A stretch of DNA of 64,000 nucleotides from Ectocarpus siliculosus. Taxonomy: Eukaryota; Sar; Phaeophyceae; Ectocarpales; Ectocarpaceae. Location: contig FN649730.1 in assembly GCA_000310025.1 (NCBI GenBank), positions 2,182,854 to 2,246,853 of the forward strand, read 5' to 3'. The notes under the pieces were generated by a model that saw only the letters and a program-made list of their open reading frames with translations, was not told where the DNA came from and did no database searches. Made by a program: the position numbers and the translations under genes. Positions 46,622 to 56,939 of the stretch are shown here, in pieces; positions within the stretch are counted from its first letter, which is position 1, and every line of letters starts with the position of its first letter.

Positions 46622-47240
46622 TGTAAGATTGAACGAAGGAAATCTGGGGTTTGTTACGCGGGATTGAATCGTACAGTGGCAAGTAGTCTACGCAAGAAAT
46701 TGCGGAGAACTTTGATCGGGGGAATGGACAAGCAAGGGCGGTGATGATGTAGTGGAGTCAACTTCAGCAGTAGCAGCAAGCAGCAATAAGAGCGCACACC
46801 GCAGCTGTTCCTGTGAGACGAAGGAAGGGGCGATCTTCCGTAGAGGTCACCGCGGGTTAGGAAAAAGGTCAGGGGTGGGCTTCGGTAAGGTGACTGAGCG
46901 GAAAACCCAGCGGGCTTGTCGGCGGAAGGGGGGCAGGGGGCGGGGGGGGGGGCGTTCGTGTTTGCGGGAGGGCGAGGAGGATCGAACTCCGGCGCTGGGC
47001 GCGGAGCAGCTCGGACAATGATGAAGCAACTCGAAATATAACAACAAACGTCACCTGTGCCATCCGGTAGATCAGACTAGAGGATAACGACGGCGTTAAG
47101 AAACCCATCCTGGTTCTAGGCTATTGATCGCCTACCGCACCACACACACATACCGTCCGCGAATGGGCAAAAAGTGCCGATCACGCCCGGCGACGGGATC
47201 AGAGGGTCAGAAAAACCGTCTTGTAGAATTGAAATAGCAA

Positions 47241-47732
47241 GTGTCAATGTTCATCGATGTTCCCTGGGCATGGTACATGAAGCATTGGGCGATGTTCGTT
47301 CAAGCGGCGCCCCGACCTCTACATCGTTTCCATGCTCGCGCACGGCGAGGACGACAACGCCTCTTCAACACTTTACGTGCCCGCTTCGCGTTTGTTATCC
47401 GTTGGGGAGCATGCTTGCATCAAATGAAAGTAGCTGGCGGAACTGCGAGAATACGAGGAGGGACGGTTCGAGATACTGTAGAAAATGCCTCGGATAACGG
47501 GCAGGACTCGGCAACCCCAAAAATTAATAATCCGAGCATGCATACGAGGCGCTATGACTTGGGCTGGTACTTGCAGCGTACACGTACGTTTGTTTGTGGT
47601 ACAGTAGTGACCGCATCATTGCAGGGGCGACCCTCACGACATCTTACTTGGTTCCATTCGAACGACGGGTGGTTTTCGCCAAAGCTGTGGCAAGAAACAA
47701 TACACGGACAACATGCAGTTGACAACCAGTGA
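47241..47732 (+). pseudogene. possible piggyBac-like transposase remnant
   Basis: This 163-codon frame is uninterrupted, ends TGA, and lies just before a solo LTR. FVIRWGACLHQMKVAGGT followed by ARIRGGTVR recalls the LSIDES...F.GR segment of DDE_Tnp_1_7. DLGWYLQRTRTFVCGTVV with a following GRP recalls the ...L...T..CGTVR.NR.G.P segment. The catalytic Asp/Glu expected in the first segment are absent, and the start is GTG-like. It could equally be an unrelated ORF. Confidence 0.25.
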
Positions 47733-47797
47733 ATTCCATTAAATAAGTCCATAGCCGCGGCAAATACGCATCCAACTCGTTTCTATCGGGAGCCATC

Positions 47798-48019
47798 TGT
47801 TTGGGTGCGGCAGCTTCGTCAGAGGCCGAAAGAGAAAGAAGATTGACTCGATACCTCTATCATTCACGAGTGAGAGAGATATGGCGAAGGCAAGGCCCCG
47901 CGCATCATATCCATCATAAACACATCGTCCACGTAACCCCCGGAGACCACGTAGATCAGTGCTCTGCCGAGTACCGCAAACAACAACGTAGATCAGTGCT
48001 CTGCCGAGTACCCCAAACA
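47798..48019 (-). repeat. solo LTR of the 12-16 kb LTR family
   Basis: In minus orientation it begins TGTTTGGGGTACTCGGCAGAG and ends CTGCCGCACCCAAACA, the family termini. The internal CTTTCTCTTTCGGCCTCTGACG block is shared with the 187-bp LTRs. A 38-bp internal duplication near the element 5' end (CTCGGCAGAGCACTGATCTAC twice) enlarges it. The flanks CCATC and ACATC agree at four of five bases, consistent with an old target duplication. Confidence 0.75.
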
Positions 48020-48873
48020 ACATCACAAGCTTTACAGGGGCATTACTTGATGAAGGGCTAGACTAATAGCTCATAGGCACCAATGAACGAATTCCGTGCA
48101 CTGACAACGAGGACACCGCACCTGCTCTGCCATGTACTGAGTCGCAGCTGATGCGACGGCACAACGTGTGAAGCCCTGTATCCAAACTAAACGTGTTCAC
48201 GTGTTCTGTCTAAAGACGGCAGATATAAAACGGCATCTTGCTGGCCCGAGTTAGTTTGAGGTTTGATTCCCCTTGTCAAGACTTCTGGACCTATATTATT
48301 GTGGAGTCGGAACCCCCTGGATCTCCGGTTAGATCCCAACCGCCCTTTTCTGAACCACATCCTGGATTTGTGTCTCACCTACCCTGATAACACTGTTGTC
48401 TCGAGACCCCCTCAGAGCCATTGACGAACCGGAGGTACGCGCTTGCTGGATTCACTGGGCCACACAAACATTCCGGGCGCTGCTAGTACCGGAAAGCAAC
48501 CTCAAGCAACCAACGCCGAGGCTTCCAAACGTGGCCGCGGGAAACAATTCCAATTCCAACATTACGTGTTTCTGCGATCCACCAAGCCCTCCGCCACCCG
48601 CTCCCTGCGCAAAGTTTGACTTTTCCAGTACCACCGTCGTCCAGTCCGAGAACCCAGACCCAATGAACGCCCCAAAATCCAAAACCCCCTGGTTTATGGA
48701 ATCGGAACAGGCGCGAAACGGGTCGACTTCTCCCACAGTGGGCGTGTTGACAATAGCCATTCGCCATCATAAAAGGACAAGTACAGAGAGTTTCGTGTAC
48801 CAGATCTAACACAACATGTGCCCATGCTCGGCAATACACACGATTGTTGGGACACGCTTTGAGTAAGGCTTAC

Positions 48874-51800
48874 CTGTTCAAGTCGCGTGCAGTGCACAAA
48901 CTGTGTCACGGCTCCCACGATGGAAGGATCTCGACTCCTGACGGCCCCCTTCACCAAGACGTTGGCCAGCCCCGAGTTGCGCGACAAAAAGCCAAGGACC
49001 TTCCATGGGGCAAAGGCACACGGTGTTCAAATGATATGGGCGTTCGTGTTTGGGAAACTTCACAGCGCTTGGTCATGGCGAAAAGCCACCAGGTCAAAAC
49101 ATTTCGGGCATCGACGTGAGCAGTGCCCCACCAAAAACAATATATGCAAGACACCACCGAGCGCGTTGTGGAGGGAGTCATTGATATTGTCCTTCAGCCA
49201 CGATAGTCACCCCATCCCCCAGCGCCATGTTTCGAACGGCGAATAGGGATCAAGCAAGGTCCTAGACGCCGCGATATATTCCAACACCACGTACCTGTTC
49301 TGGTTGGACAAGAAGCAAGTCGTGCCGAACCGCTTCCCACATCCGCACGGTGCCTTGCGAAGCCGCCGTGCGCAGCAGCAGACTTGCCCCCTTGTCGTCA
49401 GATACCACACTTTCTTTCGCCTGGCCAAGCGCCTGGCCAAGCGCAGGGAGCGCACCCGCATATGAGAAATATCGTCGTGCATGATTCGCTTGTATTACAC
49501 CCTGAAGTGGGCAACACGTGATCACGAGCTGACAAAAAGTCTTCCATGACGCCAAACATTGCGTGATCACAGTCTAGGAAACGAGCCTCAAACTCTTGCG
49601 ACATTATGCCCACTTTACCTTCCCTTCCCTTGTGTCATTCACGACCGCCTGCCAGAGCTCGATACTCCCACTCTTCGCCGCAGCAAACAGCAGTTCTGCA
49701 TGCATGCTAGACGTGCGCATCGCGTCCCTGACCTGCTCCCGCCGCAGCAGGACATGATGTTAGGTCTCAATTTTCGTATATTTAAAAAAAAACTGCATCG
49801 TCACGCCCACCTCCCCCCGAACATCAACTTTCATATAACAATGTTGTGCAGCTGTTGGACAACTACAGCAGTAGACCTAATGCTTGTGATACGCTCATAC
49901 AGTGGGGCTACAGAAAAACGAAAGTGCCCAGCTGCTCTGGTGATGATCAGCTTTTCAACCACATTTGTTGGCAGCAATACCCTAATCCTCTCAGGCACGA
50001 ATACGCTCGTGCAAAGTACGTCATGCGACCTGTAGACGGCGATATAAGGAAACCGCTCCGTGGAGCGCAGCATACGTTGTTGGATTCTGCTACCAACGGG
50101 CCTCTACCTGCCAGGAAGACAGGGCAGCGAGCACCGCCTCAAACACTTCCTTGCTACCGCTGCTGACCGCCAAGGTTATGAGAGACTTGCCGCCATTTCC
50201 TGTAGACGTCAGCAACGTCTTGACCTGTCGAAAGGTTTCAAGTTTTCGGGCATGTTAAAGATGCCTCAAATGAACGAATGGGTGGCTGATGTCGCAGCGG
50301 TCCAGCTTGATCATAAAGCCGAGGCATTGGTCTGCCTGCTATTTTTCGTTTGTTTCAGGTATTCCAAGGACAAAAAAATCAATAAAATAATTGCGCTAGA
50401 GTGTTGTCAAGTGCCGTATGTATATACAGCAAAAAAACGGAGGCAGGTACCGCGCAAGGATCGATCGTTGTCTATTCGTTTCTGAAAACATTGGCGTTTT
50501 GGGTGTCCGAAAGGCCCACAAAAAGACGACCTGGTTTCACAACTGCCACGTATTTGCGAGAACGTTCGTGATCTACTCGTGTAGGCAAGTATTTTCCGGT
50601 TGCGGCCATTGCCGCCTCAATGCTAAGCCTTGCTGTAAAACCTGAGAAGTGTTGCCGTCGACGTCAACAACAGCCAATGCTCAGGACATCCTATGCTCAA
50701 CACTTGACGCTGGTGTTCACGTAATCTCGCGTTTACCTCATCCGGAGGCAGTTCAAGCTCCAGGGACCCCAGCGCAGCCTCAAACGTCCCCCTGCTCCCA
50801 CTGCTGGCCGCAGCGCAAAGGACTCGCCCAGAGTCGCTCCTAGAAGACCATACAGTCACGTCTGTCCCCTGGCATTCGAAACAGAGGCAAACACAAAAAG
50901 ATGCAGACCTGTTACTGCCGAGAAGCAATACACACAGGATATTGGTCTCCCGACAGTGCAATACGCAGCTGCATGACCGAGAGAAGTATCAACGCAAACA
51001 ACGCTCGGGATGATGTGGCTACGGAACGCCACCATCGTGCCAAGAATCGTGCACCTTTTGAGCGGCCGGAGTGCCCTTCACCGCCGCCAGAACAGCTCCA
51101 AAAGACTCCTTGCTCCCGCTCTGAGCTGCGAACTGCAGGATCGTCTTGCCGTGCTTCGCTTTAGACGTCAATATCGCCTGAACCTGGAAGGAACATCACG
51201 CAATCAAACCGAAGACATCAACGCCTTTGCGAGCAGAACCGCGACAACATGACAAGAGAAAATACCGCAAAGTGCAAGCTCGAAAGCAACGAATCCCGTT
51301 CGATTATGGATCACACCCTGGAGCGATCAGTACACCATCGTCTCTGCATGCGGGGTGCGAGCGCGGTTGGGGAGGTGGTAGACATAAAGCAAAACTGTTG
51401 CAATGTGGCGACAAAAACCGCGAGCGCTGCGGCAACCGAAGTGGGCGGTTTCCCTGCACACCGACAACGCTGGCGACGCTTCCTATCGATTTACCTTCTC
51501 TGGGCCGAATGTGCGGAGCAGCGTGGACAACACCGCTTCAAACATGTCCTTGCTACCGCTCCCAGCCGCAGCATGCAGGAGAGTCTTGCCGTCGTCGGCA
51601 CGAAGGAGGAAATTTCTCGCCTAGGGACCAGGGGTTCGGTTCGGTTCAAAGTTTGTTGCAAGGAGTGACGCGAGCAAGACCAAAACGCAAAAATAGCTGC
51701 ACGGTTGACTCTTTAATCGTTCGAGATTCTTCGACAGTGTTCGTCGTTGGTTCTGGAGTTGATTCAGAGTACTCGACAATTTTCAACGTCGACTCTGTAA

Positions 51801-53682
51801 TCGTTTAACGAGTCTTCGACGGTTTGGAGGGTCGAGTCAGCGTTCGTACCTCGGTCGGCGTCAGTCGGCTCGTCACCGACGACAACACGGTGTCAAACGC
51901 GTTGGTGCTCCGACTGTTAATCGCCGAATGAAGGAGGTTCTCCTGGAGGTCCATATCTTGATAAATCATCATGCGCTTCACCTGGCGTCGCACGCAATTC
52001 CAAAAAATGGTGGATCGTTGGCGACAGAGGGCGATGGGCACCTATTTGCTGCGGGCTACGTCGGAAAGAAAAAACGAAGGTCCTTACCCAGTGTGCCTCC
52101 GTTGATACCGTTCCAGAGGGTCAGCCAACATGCAGAAAAACATTGATCAGGGGTCTCGGTCCAAGAGAGGGTCTCGTTGACTGGATGACAACATCTCTTC
52201 AGGCAGCGTATCACGTTTGACTGGCAATAGCTTGTCTTGAAGCTCCTACTATGCAGCACCCAACTACCGCCAGACCATCTCGGCGGACAACACACCCACT
52301 GGAGGACTTCGCACCTGCCAAGCAGAAAGACACCGTTCGAGCAAATCCAGGACTGCCACGAAAACCTGGCTTCCTCCGCTGCTGGCTGCCGAGTTCAGCA
52401 CCGTTCGGCTTTCGCTGAAAATGTCATTAGTTGAGGCTGCCGTAGACGCCGCCAAGAGGTGTTCAACCTGAAGACGCGAAAACGCGCATTCGCAGGAGAA
52501 GGTTTTGGAGCGATCGCGATTGCACGGCGTGTGCTGGGTACGATACTCTGTGGCCGGCCGGTGACCTGGGAGCGGAGTCTCGAAACGAGTGACGTGGACT
52601 GCGGCCAACTAATATTTCCGACACCAGAACGATACGTGACAAGTTTTAGTGACGTCACCATGGTGACTCTAACTTGCCGCACCTCGCCTTGATCCAGCCG
52701 GCTGCCTAGAGCTGACAGAACGGTCTCAAACGTGTGCAGGCATCCGGTGGCTGCGGCCCAGTGTAAGATCTTTTGGCCATCAGCATCTGGGGTCATCATC
52801 AGCTCTTTCACCTGCAAACGCATCCAGCGCAAAGCAGAAGGTAGGGAGGCAAACATAGCCCAATCACTATAAAACTGAAGGTCCATGATGGCAGTCGCAT
52901 GCGGTGAGCGTTCGGCGCTAGCCAACGGCGACTCTTGTGGACCCACCTCGTTCCTGGTCAGGTCTTCCTCCAGAGCAGCAAGCGCAGCCTCAAACAAACC
53001 CTTGCTCTTGCTCGCGAGTGCCATCGCCAGGATTGTACGTTCGTGCCCATCTCTTGCCACCAGTGCTCGTCTCACCTGGTGATGATCGTCGCGGTTGGAT
53101 TACTACGGGGTGGCGTGGAAGAGGTTGACCACTCATGGGTCTTGTGCCACGGGAGTAAGTCAGTCCTCTTGCGTGATAACGGCGCCTTGCAGTCAAAGGT
53201 GCCGTGGCAAGCCAAACCACCATTGCCGGCCATTTGCGATCTTGGGAACAAGAGAGCAATAACGCATGCTCAATGGTCAAATCGACGCTAGACCAGTGAA
53301 CTACTGTACTTCAACCAAGGGTCATTCAACAGGTATGTAGCAGCGTAGGAAAATTGTTTTTCTCTTTGAAGAAGCGCATGAAGGCACGGAAGATGGGGCC
53401 TTGAACATGCACTGCGACATCACGTGCCTGCTGAGGCCTCAGGTTGGCTCGCATTGCTCCGAGGACAGTCGAAAACATCCCAGTGCTCCCAGTAAAAGCG
53501 GCGTGCAGGAGCGGAACTGTCATCCGAAACAGCCCGTTGTCGTCGACCCGTGGAGGGTTACCCCTTCTCCCACCGTAGCACCCTGTCAGCTCTCGGTCCA
53601 TGGAGGCCTTGCTCATATTCCTCAACAGATCTAGAAGAGCCGTTACCTCCGCCGGGACGGCGGAACAAATCGCCGACTCCAT
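48874..53682 (-). CDS. multi-exon ankyrin-like repeat gene, one repeat per exon
   Basis: From a true ATG at 53682 twelve exons follow: 53682-53428, 53075-52947, 52811-52683, 52467-52315, 51981-51850, 51620-51495, 51183-51055, 50868-50737, 50224-50108, 49732-49619, 49501-49295 and 48999-48874. Internal exons are 114-153 nt (three are exactly 129; one is 207), all multiples of three with phase-0 GT-AG introns. Most start with Val after CAG. Each encodes one ankyrin-like unit of about 43 residues: V..LL....., then a GKTLLHAAAGSGSKD-type turn, MFEAVLSTL-type second helix, and a tail ending in E/Q/K. Examples are DGQKILHWAAATGCLHTFET and GNGGKSLITLAVSSGSKEVF. Exon 1 appears to use a GC donor (CAG|GCACGT). 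The 3' end is unresolved: exon 12 ends at a GTAAGCC donor and no further unit was found. Ankyrin folds bind proteins; partner unknown. No stop interrupts any exon. Confidence 0.75.
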
Positions 53683-53910
53683 CGTTGTTGCGGCTAACGA
53701 AACGGTAAAGCGAACATCGGAGCGAAGAGGTTAGTCCGATGCGGACGCGGCTACCTGGTCGGTGCTGGCATCCTGTGTACCATGGTATGAATTTTCGCCG
53801 GAGCCTTTTTGTAAAAATGTTACCAGCAACTATCTACGATGTAGTACACGCTCGCGTCCTGCGGCATTAAGACACGGCACTCTTAGTTGTCAGCTGAAAA
53901 CACCTTGAAG

Positions 53911-54903
53911 CTAGCTCGGTGGCTGCCAAACTAACAACTTTTCACGCAGCAATTGCCGAAAAAAGAAATACCGACACAGGAACAAGCGCAAGTGGTGGGG
54001 TGAAGAACCGAGTCCATATCGCAGACGAAAGGTTCCGATAACAAACATCCCACCTTCTGTGTACTCGCCAGAGAACTCCGCTATAGGCTCGCCGAACATG
54101 AGAAAAAAATGGCAACAGAGCGAATGTTTTTTACATTCCGGCCCAGGAATATATGTGTTTCCACTGGCGACACGTCCCCACCACTCACTCGATGGAGTAG
54201 ATGGGGGCGGAATGGAAGACTGGCTACCTAAAGCCCCACTAACCATTCCCGGAAAAGAAGACTGACCACCTAAAGTCCCACTAACCATTCCCGAACCGAA
54301 AGACTGGCTACCCAAAGCCCCACTAACAGTTCCAATCGAACCAAAGCTTGCAGCACCAGCAGAGGGACGATTTACAGCAGATGCATGAGGGTTCAAGTCT
54401 GAGTCTAGAAGACTACTACTCCGAACTCTCACGCTGGACATGCCAAGGACTTGGGCACTGCTGCCCTTACCTCCCGCAGTCCTGCCAGTAGCATCTACTG
54501 GATGCCAACCGGCGTCGGTTCCGCCGCTGGCGCTACCACCAGCAGAGGAACGACAAACAACAATTGCACGAAGGTTCAAGCCTGAGTCTGCAAGACTACT
54601 ACTCCCAACCCACATGCTGGACATGCCAAAGCCTTGGACACTACTGTCCGTACCTCCCACAGTCCTGCCAGTGACATCCGATTGATGCACACCAGCATAC
54701 TCTGTTCCGCCGCTTCCCGGCGCAGCAGCAAATGAAACAGAGGACTCCACCTGATCACCTCGTTGTTGCCCAACAAGCGACTTGATTATGCTCGTGAGCT
54801 GGGACAACAGTGTCTCAATCGAATCCAGTCTCTCACCACCAATAGCATCCTGCGAATCACCCGGAGGTGGGTCATCCACATGATCCCCAGCAGGCCCACT
54901 CAT
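53911..54903 (-). CDS. uncharacterised 330-codon ORF with internal repeats
   Basis: The ATG at 54903 opens a continuous frame to 53911. The N-terminus is acidic/Pro-rich (MSGPAGDHVDDPPPGDSQDA), followed by an amphipathic helix (LDSIETLLSQLTSIIKSLVG) that could form a coiled coil. A duplicated block follows, containing GMSSMWVGSSSLADSGLN and GMSSVRVRSSSLLDSDLN, each linked to DVTGRT or DATGRT. Three short units of the type GMVSGALGSQSSFPG come next. The last 70 residues look like intron translation: GNTYIPGPE is followed by a GTAAAAAAC donor-like site. Family unknown. It starts 83 bp from the A1 repeat of the retrotransposon on the other strand, so it could be a gag-like ORF of another element or the first exon of a host gene. 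Confidence 0.45.
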   Translation of the reverse strand: MSGPAGDHVDDPPPGDSQDAIGGERLDSIETLLSQLTSIIKSLVGQQRGDQVESSVSFAAAPGSGGTEYAGVHQSDVTGRTVGGTDSSVQGFGMSSMWVGSSSLADSGLNLRAIVVCRSSAGGSASGGTDAGWHPVDATGRTAGGKGSSAQVLGMSSVRVRSSSLLDSDLNPHASAVNRPSAGAASFGSIGTVSGALGSQSFGSGMVSGTLGGQSSFPGMVSGALGSQSSIPPPSTPSSEWWGRVASGNTYIPGPECKKHSLCCHFFLMFGEPIAEFSGEYTEGGMFVIGTFRLRYGLGSSPHHLRLFLCRYFFFRQLLREKLLVWQPPS

Positions 54904-54985
54904 CACGAAGCAAGGTGATCAATCTTCCTCCGTTCAGTCTTGACGTAGAGTCCAAGGGGACAAGCAGCAGTCGACTGGTTCGAAC

Positions 54986-55243
54986 AGGATTCGGTATAAC
55001 CGTGAATCCGTGGTTTGTGGAAGCGTTCCGGAAATTTCGTGAAAGAGCGGCGAGAGACAAAAAAGGGTACACGGGGGTATAGCTATGTACAGGGTACAGA
55101 GAAGAGAGAGAGGTTGGCAGAAGCTTTTGGGATCCTTGGGAAGCCGAGGACCTCGAAGGGAAAAACGTTGCATCGCCCGCAAAGGCAGTGCAGCAAAACA
55201 GCAGCGAGAGAAAAGAGTTTTCGTTTGGGACTTGATCGAATTT
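54986..55243 (+). repeat. split direct repeat A1
   Basis: Starts AGGATTCGGTATAACCGTG and ends GGGACTTGATCGAATTT. It matches A2 at 60186-60442 almost perfectly. Confidence 0.9.
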
Positions 55244-55259
55244 GATCGAATCTTGTCCT

Positions 55260-55705
55260 ACAGCAGTAGACACGCCGGAGTGACGAACAACGGCAACAAC
55301 CTGCAGCAGCAGGGTCAGGGTCCTCCGTAGCAGCTGCAGCCAGCGCAGCCAGCGCCACCACCACCGCCACCACCGCCGCCTCCCGACGGACCACCGCCCG
55401 CAGCTAACCAACAACAGAGCAGCGGTGGCGGAGGAGGAGCAGCATTGGCAGCTCCCCATGGTGGCGGACAGGCAGTAGCAGCGGGAAACCAGCCAGCAGG
55501 GCGGTGGGAAACCAACAGGCGGCGGGAACAAACAAGGCGCCCCCGGCAGCAGGAGGAGACCAGAACGCGGGCGGAGCCGCGCCAGCCGGGCTGGGAGGCC
55601 CACCTCCCCCCATCAACCCAGTCCAGCTACTGCTGCAGATGTCTGTACTCCTAAAAGAGCAAAGCGAACGACTTGGCAACCTGGAGCTCATGATGCAGCA
55701 GCAGA

Positions 55706-55737
<32 letters not shown>

Positions 55738-56729
55738 CAGCAGCAGCACCCCCAGTACCAGCAGCAGCAGCATCAGCAGCAGCAACAGCAGCCTGGCCAC
55801 CTCCCCCCTGGCGGCCTCCAGCAGCAAGGCCAGCCCCAGCCCATCAATCTCCCGTTAGGCGGCCAGCTCGTGCTACAGCCCCAGCAAGCGCAAGCTCTGG
55901 GCCCATTATTAACGTCTCGAACCAGGCCCTCAACACCCATGTACAGAAAGAGAGGTTCCGCCGAGATACGACGGCATGGGGAGACGAGCCCGCGGCGACG
56001 CTGCTTCTGCTGTCCCGGGTTGGTGGCACCGAACGTGTTACACGGTGAGAGAAGAAGTACCCGCCCGAGTAAATTAAGTACCAATAGCGAGGAACGTGAA
56101 ATTACTGCAGAACCAGAGCTGATAGACGCCTCTCACCAAGGAGTAGAACCACCGTGTACTCGAGAAGTACCAACCAAAGTAAACCACGCACCGATAGTGA
56201 TGGACATGAAATTACTGCAGAACCAGCGCTAATGGACCCCTCAAACCAAGGAGATGAACAACCGTGTGCTAGACTTGAACAAGTGAGAGAAAAAGACCCC
56301 CGTAACACCGGAGAAGATAATAGACGCGGCGTGAACGCTGGAGAAGCCCCCCGTAACAAGGGAGAAGCAGACCCCTCGCACCAGGGAGAAGATCGCAAGA
56401 GTGCTAGACCCAACACGTGTATTGGAGACAAAGACAGAGAAAGACCTAGTAGGAATACTAGAGAACACCCCCGTTACCGGGGAGACAAAGACCCCTCGCA
56501 CCAGGGAGAAGATCGCAAGAGTGCTAGACCCAATACGTGTATTGGAGACAAAGACCCCTACGGCAAGAGGGACTCGGATAGTGACGGGTCGGCAGCCTTG
56601 CCACCTCCTTATGGGAAGCTACTGGCTGAAATGTGGAGAGAACAAAAGGAATGCCTAGGACGTGGTACAGACTTGACGGAAAACAGGAAATCATTCACGA
56701 ACTTGCGAAGACTGGTAGCATGCTTCTGA
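55260..56729 (+). pseudogene. Ngaro-like element ORF1 (gag-like), with stops and frameshifts
   Basis: The first part is Gln/Pro/Gly-rich: NNLQQQGQGPP, an in-frame TAG (55328-55330), then QPAQP, a poly-Pro run and QQQSSGGGGG. After a frame change near 55490 it reads NQQAAGTNKAPPAAGG, NPVQLLLQMSVLLKEQSERL and a poly-Q block interrupted by a TAG (55735-55737) within CAG codons. RRRCFCC lies near 56000. A separate frame (56154-56729) is polar with an internal duplication (DPSHQGEDRKSARPNTCIGD, twice, at 56368-56433 and 56486-56551). Position upstream of RT and the coiled-coil plus low-complexity make-up suit a gag-like protein, but no zinc knuckle is visible. Confidence 0.5.
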
Positions 56730-56939
56730 AAACGAACGACGGAAAGTTGGGAGATGTCGCGAGGGAAATCGGCGGCACCTTGGTGTCACCGCCGCTAAAC
56801 CTGAGCGACCTCGAACAACACTTCGGAACAAAAAAAAAAAAAAAAAAAAAACACTTCCCAGACTTCGCGAATCTCATAGACGTCGTAGACAACGGGTGCC
56901 AGCAAAAGCGCACGAGTGCCAGCAAAAGCGCACGACAGC

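Noticed and set aside
48396..48809. Last exon of the ankyrin gene or an independent gene
   Set aside because: Open frames exist on both strands, but none shows the ankyrin-like unit or a clear acceptor in phase 0.
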